Shown: positions 26,068-35,388 of the stretch, in pieces
Position numbering within the stretch: position 1 is the first letter of the stretch
How the letters are laid out: the number at the start of each line of letters is the position of its first letter
Notes under the pieces: generated by a model
Seen by the model: only the letters and a program-made list of their open reading frames with translations
Told to the model about the DNA's origin: nothing
The model's database searches: none
Assembly: GCF_003386285.1 (NCBI RefSeq)
Contig: NZ_QPNC01000037.1
Span: forward strand, 1 to 44,474
Reading direction: 5' to 3'
DNA: 44,474 bases
Source of the DNA: Nocardiopsis sp. FIRDI 009
GTDB taxonomy: Bacteria; Actinomycetota; Actinomycetes; Streptosporangiales; Streptosporangiaceae
Translations under genes and position numbers: made by a program

Positions 26068-27483
26068 GTGCCGACCACTCCGGCCTCCGGTTCCCCCCGG
26101 ATCATCCGCCGCGCGCGTTACAGTGGCGGCGGCACCGACGGTGCCCACCCCACCGAGCGACCACCAACGCCCCTGGAAAGCGGACCGCGCATGACCACCA
26201 CGTCCGGCTCCCCCTCACGCTCCGGTCCCGACGAACCCCCGGCGGACGGCCCCCGGCGGCACGAGCCGCTCGCCGTCGACCCGGCCGACTCCCCGGGGAC
26301 GGACACCCCCTCCGCGCACGACGCCTCGGGCCTGTGCGACCAGGCCCAAGACCTGGCGTCGAACGGCCACCTCTCCCAGGCCGCCAAGCTCTACCAGCGG
26401 GCCGTGGCCGCCAACCCGCCGCCCGCCGTGCAGGCCCGCGCCCTCCTCGGCCTGGCCGTGGTCGAGGACCAGCGGGGCGACCTGCCCGCCGCCCGTGACG
26501 CCGCGCGCCGCGCCCTGGCCACGGGGGACGCCCGCCACGCCCCGCGCGCCGCCTACCACCTGGCCCTGTCCCTGGAACAGGAGGGAGCCTGGGAGGAGGC
26601 CGCACGCGTCTGGCGGCGCCTGCTGGACCTGGGCGGACCCGCCTACACGGCCGTCGCCCACTACGGCCTGGCCCGCGACGCCGAGGCGCGGGGCGAGACC
26701 GACCGGGCCGAGACGCACTGGGAGGCCGCGCTCGACCTTCCGGCCGACCCCGGGGCGCTGAGCCCCCTGCACGCGGACACCGTCGTCGAGGCCGCACGGG
26801 ACCTGGCCGGGCGGCTGCTGGAACGGGGGCGGCCCGAGGCGGCCGGGGCCGCGGTGGAACGCGGACTGGCGGTCGCCGACGTCCCGGAGCTGCGGCTGCT
26901 GCGCGCCGCCGCCCACCTGGAACACGCCATCGCCGATCTGGGGGCGGTGGTCGACCGGGAGCCGGACACCGACGGGGCCGCCCGACCGGAGCCCGCGACC
27001 TCCGGCGCCGCGGTCGAACTCCTGGCCGGGCTGCTGGCCCTGCGCGGGGAGCCGGACGCGGCCGAGCGGGTCTGGCGCTCCGGTCTGGCCGACCGCGCCC
27101 CCGAGACCGCGGCGGAGGTGCGCCGCCGTGCGCGGCGGGGGTTCGCGTCCGCCCCCGAGGAGGACGCGAACGGGGCTGCGGAGCCCCCGTGGTGGGAGCC
27201 CTACCTGGAGGAGGCGGCGGTCACCTCCAGTACGCCGGTGCTCGCGGGGGAGCTGTTCGCCGTGGTGACCCGCATGCACGCGCTGCTCGCCGTCCCCCTG
27301 GTGGAGGGCGAGGCGCGCCCCTCCGCGCTGCGGGCCGTCATGGAGCAGGCCCTGCGTACGCCGGGTGGCACGGTGTGGGGGGCCGGCGTGCACGCCGACT
27401 TCCGGCGCCGACTGCACGAGGCGATGGGGGAGGACCCGCTGCCCGAGGGGTGGCCGGAGCACGGGCCACTCGACGGTTCCTGA
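26068..27483 (+). CDS. Tetratricopeptide-repeat protein
   Basis: A protein of 471 aa (430 if started at ATG 26191). TPR-like helical pairs are visible: LCDQAQDLASNGHLSQAAKLYQRAVAANP, ARALLGLAVVEDQRGDLPAARDAARRAL, AAYHLALSLEQEGAWEEAARVWRRLLDLG and VAHYGLARDAEARGETDRAETHWEAALDLP, each about 34 residues. The C-terminal third holds a second repeat-like segment and a WWEPYLEEAAV region. The GTG at 26068 is chosen because AAGGAGG lies 7 nt upstream; the first 41 residues are low complexity, so ATG 26191 remains possible. It probably acts as a protein-interaction scaffold; partners unknown. Confidence 0.7.
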   Translation: MPTTPASGSPRIIRRARYSGGGTDGAHPTERPPTPLESGPRMTTTSGSPSRSGPDEPPADGPRRHEPLAVDPADSPGTDTPSAHDASGLCDQAQDLASNGHLSQAAKLYQRAVAANPPPAVQARALLGLAVVEDQRGDLPAARDAARRALATGDARHAPRAAYHLALSLEQEGAWEEAARVWRRLLDLGGPAYTAVAHYGLARDAEARGETDRAETHWEAALDLPADPGALSPLHADTVVEAARDLAGRLLERGRPEAAGAAVERGLAVADVPELRLLRAAAHLEHAIADLGAVVDREPDTDGAARPEPATSGAAVELLAGLLALRGEPDAAERVWRSGLADRAPETAAEVRRRARRGFASAPEEDANGAAEPPWWEPYLEEAAVTSSTPVLAGELFAVVTRMHALLAVPLVEGEARPSALRAVMEQALRTPGGTVWGAGVHADFRRRLHEAMGEDPLPEGWPEHGPLDGS

Positions 27484-27522
27484 ACGGACCGGCGGCGGAC
27501 CCCGGGGCGGGAGGTCCCGGGG

Positions 27523-27726
27523 TCAGGCCGGCACGTGGGCGACGTCGGGGCGGCGTGGGGCGACGACCTGGCCCCCGGGCAGCAGCTCTCCGGTGTCCTC
27601 GAACAGGACGACACCGTTGCAGAGCAGGCTCCAGCCCTGCTCGGGGTGGCTGGCGATCACCCGCGCGGCCTCGCGGTCGGTGTCCTCGTAGGACGGACAG
27701 GCGGGTTCGTGGCTGCACGTGAACAT
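27523..27726 (-). CDS. DUF5999 family small protein
   Basis: A 67-aa protein starting MFTCSHEPACPSYEDTDREAARVIASHPEQGWSLLCNGVVLFEDTGELLPGG. This is the typical actinobacterial DUF5999 pattern with three cysteines (two near the N-terminus and one in LLCNGV). The ATG at 27726 has GAAAGG 6 nt upstream; a further upstream in-frame start lacks support. Function unknown. Confidence 0.8.
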   Translation of the reverse strand: MFTCSHEPACPSYEDTDREAARVIASHPEQGWSLLCNGVVLFEDTGELLPGGQVVAPRRPDVAHVPA

Positions 27727-27917
27727 GGAAGGCCTTTCGGTCCAGAACGCTCGGCGTTGAGCTGACGCCAAGAGTAGTGGCTGACATCACATGTTGCTGC
27801 GGTTTGGGACGAGATCTTCTCGTCCTCTTGCTCTGACTGTGAGATACCCGCTGGTCGCGTGGAAGTTCTGGCCGATCGCGGTCGGATCCGGGTGAGGGCG
27901 CCGCCAGGGGGCCGCGC

Positions 27918-29342
27918 TCAGTACCCTCCGCGTGTCCTGCGGGCAGCGGGACGGCTGCGCATGCCCGCCCCCGCCAGTCCGCCGTGCTGGAAGGCCCGGA
28001 CGAGTTCGCCGCCGAGGTTGACCCCGGCGCCCAGGGCGAGACCGACCATGACCGCCTCGACGATGCTGAGCAGCCCCGAGACCACCGTCCCCTGGGTGAT
28101 CTGGATCAGCCCCCGGTACAGGATGCTGCCGGGCAGCAGAGGGGCGATGGAGGGGATGAGGTAGGGCAGGACCGGCCTGCGGGTGCGCCGTGCCAGCCAG
28201 TGGCCGAAGACGCCCACGGCGACCGCGCCCGCGACGGTGCCCACGACCGGGGGGACCTCCAGGGTGTCGCGCAGACCGGCGTAGATCACCCAGATCAGCA
28301 CGCCCAGGAGGCCGATCGCGGGGAGCAGCCGGGGTGGGACCGCCAGGGAGATCGCGAAGGCCATCGCGATGCCCGCCGCGCCGAACAGCACCGGGACCTC
28401 CAGGGAGGTGCCCGCCGACGGCAGTGAGTCCAGGTTGATGTGCACGCCCAGCCGGATGGCGGTGTAGGCGACCGCGGCCACGCCGGACACGATCGCGCCC
28501 AGGATGAAGAAGGTCTCCAGGAGCCGGGCGGCCGCGGAGACGTAGAAGCCGCTGATGCCGTCCTGGAGGCTGGACACCAGGGGGCGTCCGGGGAGCAGGG
28601 CCATGATGTTTCCGGTGATGATGGCGCTGGCCTGGAGTCCCAGCTCCAGTTCGGCGCTGATCCACAGCAGCGCGAGGCCGATGCTGGCGGCCACCACGGC
28701 GGCCGCCGCCATCTGGTAGAACTCCGCGACGCCGCGCCGGGCCAGGAAGACCGCGGTGCGGTCGCCCAGGACGGTGGCGAGGAAGGCCGCGGCCGCCACG
28801 ATGAGACCGCCGCCCATCATCACACTGGCGCTGGAGGCGATGAGGCCGAAGCCGACCGCGATCATCCAGTTGGGATAGGGCATGCGTGCGCGGCGGATCC
28901 GGTCGAGGCGGGCGGCGGCCTCCTCCAGGTCCAGCAGGCCGAGTGCGGCCTCCTGCACGAGCGTGTGCAGTTCGCCGACGCGGAAGTAGTCGAGGGTGCG
29001 GCGGCGGACGACGCGTTCGCCGGTGACGGGCGGTTGGTCGCCTCCGGGGTGGGTGGAGAGGGTGATGGTGGTGAAGGTGACCGACACCTCCGCGCGCGGC
29101 AGGTCGAAGGCGACGGAGAGGCTGAGCATGGCCTCGCTGACGGCCTCGGTGCCCTCGCCGCTGGCGAGCATGAGCTCGCCGACGCGCAGCACGGTGTCGA
29201 TGGCGCGCGCGTCGGGGAGCTGTTCGTCCTCGTCCAGGCCGTCGGGGGTGAGTTCGCGCTCGTGGGCCGCCCGCCAGTCGCGCATCCTGCTCAGCAGGCG
29301 GTCCTCACTGGGCGCCGCGGGCCGCTCTCGCTTGCTGGGCAT
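27918..29342 (-). CDS. ThrE-type threonine/serine exporter family protein
   Basis: A 474-aa membrane protein. The cytoplasmic N-terminal half carries the ThrE signature: VLRVGELMLASGEGTEAVSEAMLSLS (about 50-75), VTFTTITLS, RIRRARMPYPNWMIAVGFGLIASSASVMMGGG. About ten hydrophobic segments follow (about 156-450), including NIMALLPGRPLVSSLQDGISGFYVSAAARLLETF and ALLPGS/GLIQIT. The family exports threonine and serine in Corynebacterium. The ATG has GGGGAGGA 5 nt upstream. A divergent GNAT gene shares its upstream region. The exact solute is not readable from sequence. Confidence 0.85.
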   Translation of the reverse strand: MPSKRERPAAPSEDRLLSRMRDWRAAHERELTPDGLDEDEQLPDARAIDTVLRVGELMLASGEGTEAVSEAMLSLSVAFDLPRAEVSVTFTTITLSTHPGGDQPPVTGERVVRRRTLDYFRVGELHTLVQEAALGLLDLEEAAARLDRIRRARMPYPNWMIAVGFGLIASSASVMMGGGLIVAAAAFLATVLGDRTAVFLARRGVAEFYQMAAAAVVAASIGLALLWISAELELGLQASAIITGNIMALLPGRPLVSSLQDGISGFYVSAAARLLETFFILGAIVSGVAAVAYTAIRLGVHINLDSLPSAGTSLEVPVLFGAAGIAMAFAISLAVPPRLLPAIGLLGVLIWVIYAGLRDTLEVPPVVGTVAGAVAVGVFGHWLARRTRRPVLPYLIPSIAPLLPGSILYRGLIQITQGTVVSGLLSIVEAVMVGLALGAGVNLGGELVRAFQHGGLAGAGMRSRPAARRTRGGY

Positions 29343-29586
29343 GTCAGTCCTCCCCTCACGTTCCGCCTGGTCACGTCGTGGCCGGCGTGTCCCTCCAACG
29401 CACAGGAGACGCCGTTGGGTGGTTCTGGGTTCGCCTGGTCGGGCGGTGCTCGTCGGTGAGGTCGGTCACCGGATCATCCTTCCAGGGCGCTGGGGTGGCT
29501 GACAGCGACGCGCCGGGTGCCGTGCTCGGTCAGGGGCCGGAAAACGGGTCGACGGCTTCGCGGTGCCCTTGGCACAGTGGCGGGCC

Positions 29587-30534
29587 ATGGCGAACTCCGA
29601 GTTTGTGACCGCGGCGGACGTGCGGCTCATGCAGGGGCTGGCGCAGCGTGTCACCGCCACCCGCCCGGACCTGGTGAACGGCGACGCGACGTTCGGCGAG
29701 CTGGCCTGGAACTGGGGCAGGGGGCAGGTGGGTGAGGGGGCGAGCTGGCGGCGTCGGCTGTGGTTCTCCGGCGGGGACCTGGTGGGGTGGGGTTGGGCGC
29801 GGCTGCCACGCCGGGTGTGGCGGAGCGACGGGTCGGTGAAGGACGTCACCGGCGCCTCGCTGGCGTACCAGGTCCATCCCGACCACGCCGGGCTGGTCGA
29901 GGAGGTGATCGACTGGTACGACGCTACGGCGGCGGGCCTCGAACGGACGGTGGTGCTGAGTGCCGCCGACGGGTTCGCCCTGGAGCGGTGGGCGGCGCAC
30001 GGTTACGTGACCGATCCGGCCTCGCTCGGCGACACCGGGTCCTGGACCCAGTTCAACGAGCGGGATCTCACCGACGTGGAGCAGCCGGTACTGCCGGACG
30101 GATTCCGGTTCCGCGCCGCCGACGAGGCCGGGCCGGAGGCCGCGGTCCGGGCCCATCTGGACGCCTGGGCCCCTTCGACGTACACGGCCGAGGGCTACCG
30201 GGGCGTCCGGCGGACGGCGGCCTACCGCGGCGGCCTGCACGTCCTGGTGGAGGCGCCGGACGGGACGATGGCGTCCTCGGCGATCATGTGGCTCGACGCA
30301 GTGAACAGGAGCGCTGAGTTCGAGCCGGTCGGAACGCATCCGGACTACCGGCGTCGGGGGTTGGGAAGGGCGGTGCTCCTGCACGGGATGCGTCTGGCGC
30401 GGGCGGCCGGGGCCACCCGCGTGACGGTCGCCTGTCTGGGCGCTCCGGGGCATCCCGAGGCGCGCGGTCTGTACCGCGCTGTCGGGTTCCGGGAGCTGTC
30501 GCGGGACGCGTCGCTCATCAGGACCGCGGACTGA
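29587..30534 (+). CDS. GNAT-family N-acetyltransferase, tandem-domain type
   Basis: A protein of about 315 aa with two GNAT-like halves. The C-terminal domain carries the acetyl-CoA signature: EFEPVGTHPDYRRRGLGRAVLLHGMRLARAAGATRVTVAC, then GLYRAVGFRE. The N-terminal half (LVGWGWARLPRR, ALERWAAHGY) is a degenerate GNAT fold, as in mycothiol synthase-like tandem proteins. The ATG at 29587 is preferred; a GTG at 29563 in frame is possible, and neither has a good ribosome site. The substrate is unknown. It diverges from the thrE-like gene and converges with the response regulator. Confidence 0.8.
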   Translation: MANSEFVTAADVRLMQGLAQRVTATRPDLVNGDATFGELAWNWGRGQVGEGASWRRRLWFSGGDLVGWGWARLPRRVWRSDGSVKDVTGASLAYQVHPDHAGLVEEVIDWYDATAAGLERTVVLSAADGFALERWAAHGYVTDPASLGDTGSWTQFNERDLTDVEQPVLPDGFRFRAADEAGPEAAVRAHLDAWAPSTYTAEGYRGVRRTAAYRGGLHVLVEAPDGTMASSAIMWLDAVNRSAEFEPVGTHPDYRRRGLGRAVLLHGMRLARAAGATRVTVACLGAPGHPEARGLYRAVGFRELSRDASLIRTAD

Positions 30535-30553
30535 GGTCCGAGGGGACGCCCGT

Positions 30554-31228
30554 CTACTCCCCGGGGCGGACCAGTCCGGTCTCGTAGGCGTGGACGACCG
30601 CCTGGACGCGGTCGCGCAGCCCCAGTTTGGTCAGGAGGCTGCGTACGTGGGACTTCACGGTGGTCTCGCCCAGGACCAGGTGGGCGGCGATCTCGGCGTT
30701 GGACCAGCCGCGGGCGACCAGGCGCAGGACCTCGCGCTCGCGTGCGGTGAGGGGGTCCTCGTGGGGTGGGGCGGCGCCGGTCTCGGCGGGCAGGTGGGGC
30801 GTCCAGCGGCGCAGGAGCCGGTCGAGGACGGTGGGGGTGATGACGGCGCCGCCGTCGGCGACGACGTCGACGGCGGCGAGGAGTTCCCCGGGTGGGGCGT
30901 CCTTGAGCAGGAAGCCGGAGGCGCCCGCGCGCAGGACGCCGACGGCGTACTCGTCGCGGTCGAAGGTGGTCAGGGCCAGGACGCGGACGCGGTGTCCGTG
31001 TCGCCCGGCCCAGGCGGTGATGCGGCCGGTGGCCTCGATGCCGTCCATGCCGGGCATGCGTATGTCCATGAGGACGACGTCGGGGAGGAGGCGGCGGGCG
31101 GCGTCGACGGCCTCGCGGCCGTCGGAGGACTCACCCACGACGGAGAGGTGGTCGGCGGACTCCAGGATCATCCGGAATCCGGCGCGCACGAGCGGTTGGT
31201 CGTCGACGAGCAGTACTGAGACGGGCAC
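30554..31228 (-). CDS. NarL/FixJ-family response regulator (orphan)
   Basis: A 224-aa two-component regulator. The receiver domain (1-120) holds the acidic pair Asp9-Asp10, phospho-acceptor Asp55 (VVLMDIRMPG), a Thr and Lys106-region (LKDAPPGELLAAV). The LuxR-type HTH lies at about 158-205 (LTAREREVLRLVARGWSNAEIAAHLVLGETTVKSHVRSLLTKL). No histidine kinase gene is adjacent, which is unusual since NarL regulators normally follow their kinase. It could be served by a distant kinase. The start codon rests on the conserved VSVLLVDDQPLVR beginning. Confidence 0.9.
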   Translation of the reverse strand: MPVSVLLVDDQPLVRAGFRMILESADHLSVVGESSDGREAVDAARRLLPDVVLMDIRMPGMDGIEATGRITAWAGRHGHRVRVLALTTFDRDEYAVGVLRAGASGFLLKDAPPGELLAAVDVVADGGAVITPTVLDRLLRRWTPHLPAETGAAPPHEDPLTAREREVLRLVARGWSNAEIAAHLVLGETTVKSHVRSLLTKLGLRDRVQAVVHAYETGLVRPGE

Positions 31229-31280
31229 GGGCTCGATTGTGCCGTAGCCGGGGCGGTGGCGGACGCGCTCGGGGCGTCGC

Positions 31281-32084
31281 TCAGCGGCTGGGCGGGGGTG
31301 GCGGGGTGCCGCCGAACTCGGGGCAGATCGCCTGGTGTTCGCACCAGCCGCAGAGTTTGCTGCGTTTGGGCTGCCACACGCCGGTGCGTCCGGCCTCCTC
31401 GATCCGTTCCCAGATGTGGCCGATCTCCGCCTCGGCGGCGCGGAGTTCGTCCTCGGTGGGGTCGTACCAGCGGACGGCGCCGTCGCCGCCGAGGTAGACG
31501 AGTTGGAGGCGGGCGGGGACGACGCCGAGGTCGCGCCAGATCATGACGGCGTAGAAGAAGATCTGGAACCGGGCCTTGTCCTCGAAGCGGGGGTGGGGTG
31601 ACTTGCCGGTCTTGTAGTCGACGATCCTGATCTGTCCGCCCGGGGCGACGTCGAGGCGGTCGACGTAGCCGCGCAGGCGCAGGCCGGTGGGCAGGGCGAC
31701 GTCCAGGCGCATCTCGCGGTCGCGGGGTTCGAGGGCGGTGGGGTTCTCCAGGTCGAAGTAGCGGGTGACGAGTGCGCGGGCGGACTCCAGCCACGCGTCG
31801 CGTTCGGTGTAGTCGGCGAAGAGGTCGTCGACCTCGGGTCGTTCGGTGCGCAGCCGTTCCCACTGGGGGTCGACGAGGCCGACGGCGGTGCGGGGGGTGC
31901 GGCTTTCGGCGGGGAGTTCGTAGAGGCGTTCCAGGCAGGCGTGGACCAGGGTGCCGCGCAGGGCGGCGGAACTGGGGGGTTCGGGGAGTTTGTCGATGGC
32001 CCGGAACCGGAACAGCAGCGGGCACTGGAGGAAGTCGGAGGCCCGGGAGGGGGAGAGGGCGGACGGGAGCGGCACGGTGGTCAT
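31281..32084 (-). CDS. RecB-family PD-(D/E)xK nuclease with an Fe-S cysteine cluster
   Basis: A 267-aa Cas4/AddB-like nuclease domain. The start is LSPSRASDFLQCPLLFRFR (Cys21), the core is GYVDRLDVAPGGQIRIVDYKTGK with the catalytic Asp and Lys, followed by QIFFYAVMIW. The C-terminal cysteines LCGWCEHQAICPEF (Cys245, 248, 254) complete a four-cysteine set typical of a 4Fe-4S cluster. It is similar to mycobacterial Rv2119, which also lies close to trmI and mpa. It is a stand-alone domain without a helicase. Role presumably in DNA repair or processing. Confidence 0.85.
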   Translation of the reverse strand: MTTVPLPSALSPSRASDFLQCPLLFRFRAIDKLPEPPSSAALRGTLVHACLERLYELPAESRTPRTAVGLVDPQWERLRTERPEVDDLFADYTERDAWLESARALVTRYFDLENPTALEPRDREMRLDVALPTGLRLRGYVDRLDVAPGGQIRIVDYKTGKSPHPRFEDKARFQIFFYAVMIWRDLGVVPARLQLVYLGGDGAVRWYDPTEDELRAAEAEIGHIWERIEEAGRTGVWQPKRSKLCGWCEHQAICPEFGGTPPPPPSR

Positions 32085-32152
32085 GGCACGAGCCTATGGG
32101 AGGGGTGGGACGGGCGGGGAGCGGTCGGACGTGGGGTGCGGCTGGTACGGCC

Positions 32153-32158
32153 TAGTCT
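32153..32158 (+). promoter_or_regulatory. Possible -10 element of a leaderless site-2 protease promoter
   Basis: TAGTCT lies 6 nt before the GTG start at 32165, a spacing typical of leaderless actinobacterial promoters, and no Shine-Dalgarno is present. No clear -35 partner was found. Weak evidence. Confidence 0.3.
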
Positions 32159-32164
32159 GGGGGC

Positions 32165-33319
32165 GTGACCAATGGTAGCGACGATTCCAGGCCCGGATCC
32201 GGCGGGCGTTCCGCGAGGCCGGGGCTTCTGCTCGGCCGTCCCTTCGGCATTCCGGTGTACGTGACCTCCTCGTGGGTGATCGTGGCGGTGTTGATCACGC
32301 TGGTCTACGGCGGGATCGTGCAGAACCGGCTGGTGTTGGGGCCGGTGGCGTACCTGTTGGCGTTCGTGTTCGCGATCCTGTTGTACGCGTCGGTGCTGGT
32401 GCACGAGTTGGCGCACTCGGTGGTGGCGCGGGGGTTCGGGCTGCCCGTGCGGCGCATCGTGCTGTACGTGTTGGGCGGGGTCTCGGAGATCGAGCGTGAG
32501 GCGCCCACGCCGGGGCGGGAGTTCTGGATCGCGTTCGCGGGGCCGCTGCTGTCGTTGGTGCTGGCGGCGGGGGCGTACGTGCTGGCGTCGGTGGCCGATC
32601 CGTTCAGTGTGACGGGGGAGCTGCTGTTCCAGTTGTGGGTGGCGAACCTGCTGGTGGGGGTGTTCAACCTGTTGCCGGGGTTGCCGCTGGACGGTGGGCG
32701 GCTGCTGCGCGCGGGCGTGTGGAAGGTGACGGGGCGGGCGTTCACGGGCAGTGTGGTGGCGGCGTGGGGTGGCCGGGTGCTGGCCCTGGTGGTCGTGGCG
32801 CTGCCGTTCCTGTTCGCGTGGTCGGCCGGTGGGCGGCCCAGTCCGTGGGCGATCGTGTGGGGCCTGGTGCTGGGCGGTTTCATGTGGATGGGGTCGACGG
32901 AGGCGCTGTCGAGCGCCCGGGTGCGTGAGCGGGTGCCGGGGTTGCGGGCGCGGGCGCTGGCGCGGCCCGCGGTGACGGTGGTGGCGGACACGCCGTTGGC
33001 CGAGGCCGAGCGTCGGGCGGGGGAGTCGGGCGCGGAGGCGGTCGTGGTGGTGGACGCCGGGGGTGTCCCGGTGTCGATCGTGCATCCGGAGGCGGCCGAG
33101 GCGATCGGGCAGGGCCGTCGGGCGTGGGTGCCGGTGTCGAGTGTGTCGCGGGCGCTGACGCGGCATTCGGTGGTGTCGGTGGAGTTGGCGGGTGAGGAGC
33201 TGCTCGGGGTTTTGACGAGTCATCCGTTGCCCGAGTACCTGGTGGTGGATGAGGACGGGGGTGTGTTCGGGGTGTTGCGGGCCGTGGACGTCAACGCGGC
33301 GATGACGGGTGAGGGTTGA
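32165..33319 (+). CDS. Site-2 protease-family (M50) intramembrane metalloprotease
   Basis: A 384-aa membrane protein. The zinc motif HELAH (80-84) lies in a hydrophobic segment, and the second motif LPLDGGRLLR places a metal-ligand Asp at 176. Five or six membrane segments span about residues 30-250. The C-terminal half (about 250-384) has the pattern of a CBS-domain pair (AEAVVVVDAGGVPVSIVHPEAA and LLGVLTSHPLPEYLVVDEDGGVFGVLRAVDV). The fold matches the actinobacterial S2P group with C-terminal CBS domains. The GTG start is probably leaderless. It cleaves membrane-embedded substrates; the target is unknown. Confidence 0.9.
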   Translation: MTNGSDDSRPGSGGRSARPGLLLGRPFGIPVYVTSSWVIVAVLITLVYGGIVQNRLVLGPVAYLLAFVFAILLYASVLVHELAHSVVARGFGLPVRRIVLYVLGGVSEIEREAPTPGREFWIAFAGPLLSLVLAAGAYVLASVADPFSVTGELLFQLWVANLLVGVFNLLPGLPLDGGRLLRAGVWKVTGRAFTGSVVAAWGGRVLALVVVALPFLFAWSAGGRPSPWAIVWGLVLGGFMWMGSTEALSSARVRERVPGLRARALARPAVTVVADTPLAEAERRAGESGAEAVVVVDAGGVPVSIVHPEAAEAIGQGRRAWVPVSSVSRALTRHSVVSVELAGEELLGVLTSHPLPEYLVVDEDGGVFGVLRAVDVNAAMTGEG

Positions 33320-33569
33320 GGGTTCCGGCCGGGGGCTGGGGCCGGGGGTCCTGTTCTCTGGAGTGGTCACCCGAGGGGGTTACCGTTCGGGCGCCGCCAG
33401 GGTGCTGGTGGGCGGGGCTGCGCCGCAGGCGTCCGTTGAGGGTGAGGGGCGGGCGGGGCGAGCCGCGGGGCGAGGAACGGGCGACGGGCGCCGCCGAGGA
33501 TGGAGCATCGCTGCCTCCGGGGCACCCGACCAGGGTCCGAAGCGAAGCGGAGGGCCATGACAGGCCGCC

Positions 33570-34043
33570 CTAGCGGTGGGCGCCCTGGGGCCACAGGACG
33601 GAGACGGGGCGGAAGCGTTCGCGGGCGTAGGCGACGACGTCGGCCGTGCCGCCGGGGCCTCGGGCGGGCTGGCCGTCCCAGACGGCGATGAGTTGGTCGC
33701 ATCGGTCGACCAGTGCCTTGCCCGCCGCCATGTGCGCCTGGGGGGTGGAGGCGGTGTTGGGGAGTGTGTGGACGAGGACGGCCTGGCCGAGGAGGCGGTC
33801 GTAGGTGCGGTGGTGTTCGGCGGGCAGGGCCGCGCGGTAGTCGCGGGCGGGGACGATCACCTCCAGGGGGGCGCCCGCGGCGACGACGGCTTCGGCGAAG
33901 AGGGTGTCCGCTCCGTCGGCCAGGCAGGACACGCCGGTCATCGCGCAGCCGTGGGGTTCCAGGTGGGTGGCGATGAGGTCGGCGACGCGTTCGCTGACGT
34001 CGGGGGGCAGTGCGCGGTGTCCGGTGATGCCGATGCGGATCAC
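33570..34043 (-). CDS. SLOG-domain (YpsA/DUF1273-like) nucleotide-sensor protein
   Basis: A 157-aa Rossmann-like protein beginning IRIGITGHRALPPDVSERV, with the GVSCLADGADTLFAEA block and IVPARDYRAALPAEHHRTYDRLL, then AAGKALVDRCDQLIAVWDGQPARGPGGTADVVAYAR. These are features of the SLOG superfamily (Smf/LOG-related), which binds nucleotide-derived ligands. The GTG start has GGAGG 4 nt upstream and lies 31 nt past the stop of the XRE-TPR regulator, so they form an operon. In conflict systems SLOG proteins sense or make nucleotide signals; here the role is open. Confidence 0.75.
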   Translation of the reverse strand: MIRIGITGHRALPPDVSERVADLIATHLEPHGCAMTGVSCLADGADTLFAEAVVAAGAPLEVIVPARDYRAALPAEHHRTYDRLLGQAVLVHTLPNTASTPQAHMAAGKALVDRCDQLIAVWDGQPARGPGGTADVVAYARERFRPVSVLWPQGAHR

Positions 34044-34074
34044 GAAACCTCCCTACTGGTCGTTGTGCGCGTAT

Positions 34075-35388
34075 CTACCCAGTGGCGGGCAGATCGGTGG
34101 TGAGTGAGGCGAGCCGGTCGTCGAGGGCGTCGACACAGTGCGCGCGGGGGCCCCGGTAGCGGCGCCGGAAGGAGCGGACGCGGCCGATGATGCGTTCGGA
34201 ACCGAAGCGTACGCCCGTGGTGAGCGCCTCCTGGGCGAGCCGGAAGGCCTCGTCGACGTCTCCGGCTTCGGCGTGGGCGGAGGCGAGTTCGACCTGGAGG
34301 ACGGCGGACTGCTTGGCGCTGGGTGAGGTGGGGCCGAAGGCTTCGGCGAAGGCGGCGCGGGCGTCGTGCGGTTGGCGTAGGCGGACGCCGACGAGGGCGC
34401 GGTAGCCGGCGACCTTGGCCTCGTCGAAGGCGAACACCCAGGGCCAGGGCGGGTCGCTGTTGCCGGGGCGGGCGACTTCGCGGTCGGCCTGGCTGATGGC
34501 GTGGGCGGCGGCGTGGGCGTCGCCGGTGCCGGCGTGGGCGAGGGCGGCCACGCAGTTGAGCCAGGCGCGGGCGGTGGGGTGGGCGGCGGGGCCGAGGACG
34601 TGTTCGGCCTCGCGGACGAGTCCGAGGCCGAGTTCGGGGTCCTCGGCGGTGTCGATCTCGAAGGCGGCGAGGGAGCCGAGCATGTAGACGTCGAGGAGGC
34701 GCATGCCCGCCTGGCGGGCGCGGACGACGGCGGTGCGGTAGTGCGTGCGGGCGGAGCCCATGTCGCCCTGGTCGGCGTGGAGCCATCCGGCGAATCCGCG
34801 GGCTTCGCTGGCGGCGGCGCTGAGTTCGGCGAAGAAGGGTGTTCCGCGCGCGTTCGTGAGCATGTGCTCGGACAGATGCACGTGCGCCATCGCGCTGGGC
34901 AGGAGGTGGCGGGCGGAGGAGGTGGCGTCCATGCGGCGCTGTCCGCCGGTGATCGACCGCAGTACGGGCGCGGTGGTCTCGTTGACGGAGTGTTCCCCGT
35001 CGTTCCGGCCGGGGGGGTGGGGTACGGCCGTGATGAGGGCGCCGGCGGCGACCGCGCGTCCGAAGTCGCGTCGTCTCGTACTGTCCACTCCCTTCGGTGC
35101 GGGGCCGTCTCGGTGGGGGGTGTCGGCGAAACGGATCAGGTGCAGGGGGATCGCGAGTCGGCGGGCGAGGTCTTGGACCTGGGTGACGGTGAGGGCCTGT
35201 TGGCCGTTGACCACACGTGAGACCCAGCTCTGGGAGTAGTCGACCGCGCGGGCGAGGTCGCCCTGTGACCATCCGCGCGCCTCGCGCACGCCCTCGATGA
35301 CCGTCGCCATGTCGCAGGTGGCCAGTGCGGCCGCGATGCGCGGTCGGGTCCACAGGTCCGGTGGGAGATCGCCGTCTGGTTGGGGCAT
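34075..35388 (-). CDS. XRE-TPR transcriptional regulator
   Basis: A 437-aa protein with an N-terminal helix-turn-helix (about 28-85: ATVIEGVREARGWSQGDLARAVDYSQSWVSRVVNGQQALTVTQVQDLARRLAIP) and a long all-helical region with TPR-like pairs (AGWLHADQGDMGSARTHYRTAVVRARQAG, LASAHAEAGDVDEAFRLAQEAL). It resembles NsdA-type streptomycete regulators. The starting ATG is the first methionine in a short Pro/Asp-rich leader. It forms an operon with the downstream SLOG gene and diverges from the 137-aa gene at 35550. A signal-dependent repressor role is inferred. Confidence 0.8.
   Translation of the reverse strand: MPQPDGDLPPDLWTRPRIAAALATCDMATVIEGVREARGWSQGDLARAVDYSQSWVSRVVNGQQALTVTQVQDLARRLAIPLHLIRFADTPHRDGPAPKGVDSTRRRDFGRAVAAGALITAVPHPPGRNDGEHSVNETTAPVLRSITGGQRRMDATSSARHLLPSAMAHVHLSEHMLTNARGTPFFAELSAAASEARGFAGWLHADQGDMGSARTHYRTAVVRARQAGMRLLDVYMLGSLAAFEIDTAEDPELGLGLVREAEHVLGPAAHPTARAWLNCVAALAHAGTGDAHAAAHAISQADREVARPGNSDPPWPWVFAFDEAKVAGYRALVGVRLRQPHDARAAFAEAFGPTSPSAKQSAVLQVELASAHAEAGDVDEAFRLAQEALTTGVRFGSERIIGRVRSFRRRYRGPRAHCVDALDDRLASLTTDLPATG

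Noticed and set aside
33320..33569. GC-rich spacer between the protease and the SLOG gene, examined for repeats or an RNA gene.
   Set aside because: Only low-complexity G-rich runs are seen; no consistent repeat or structure.
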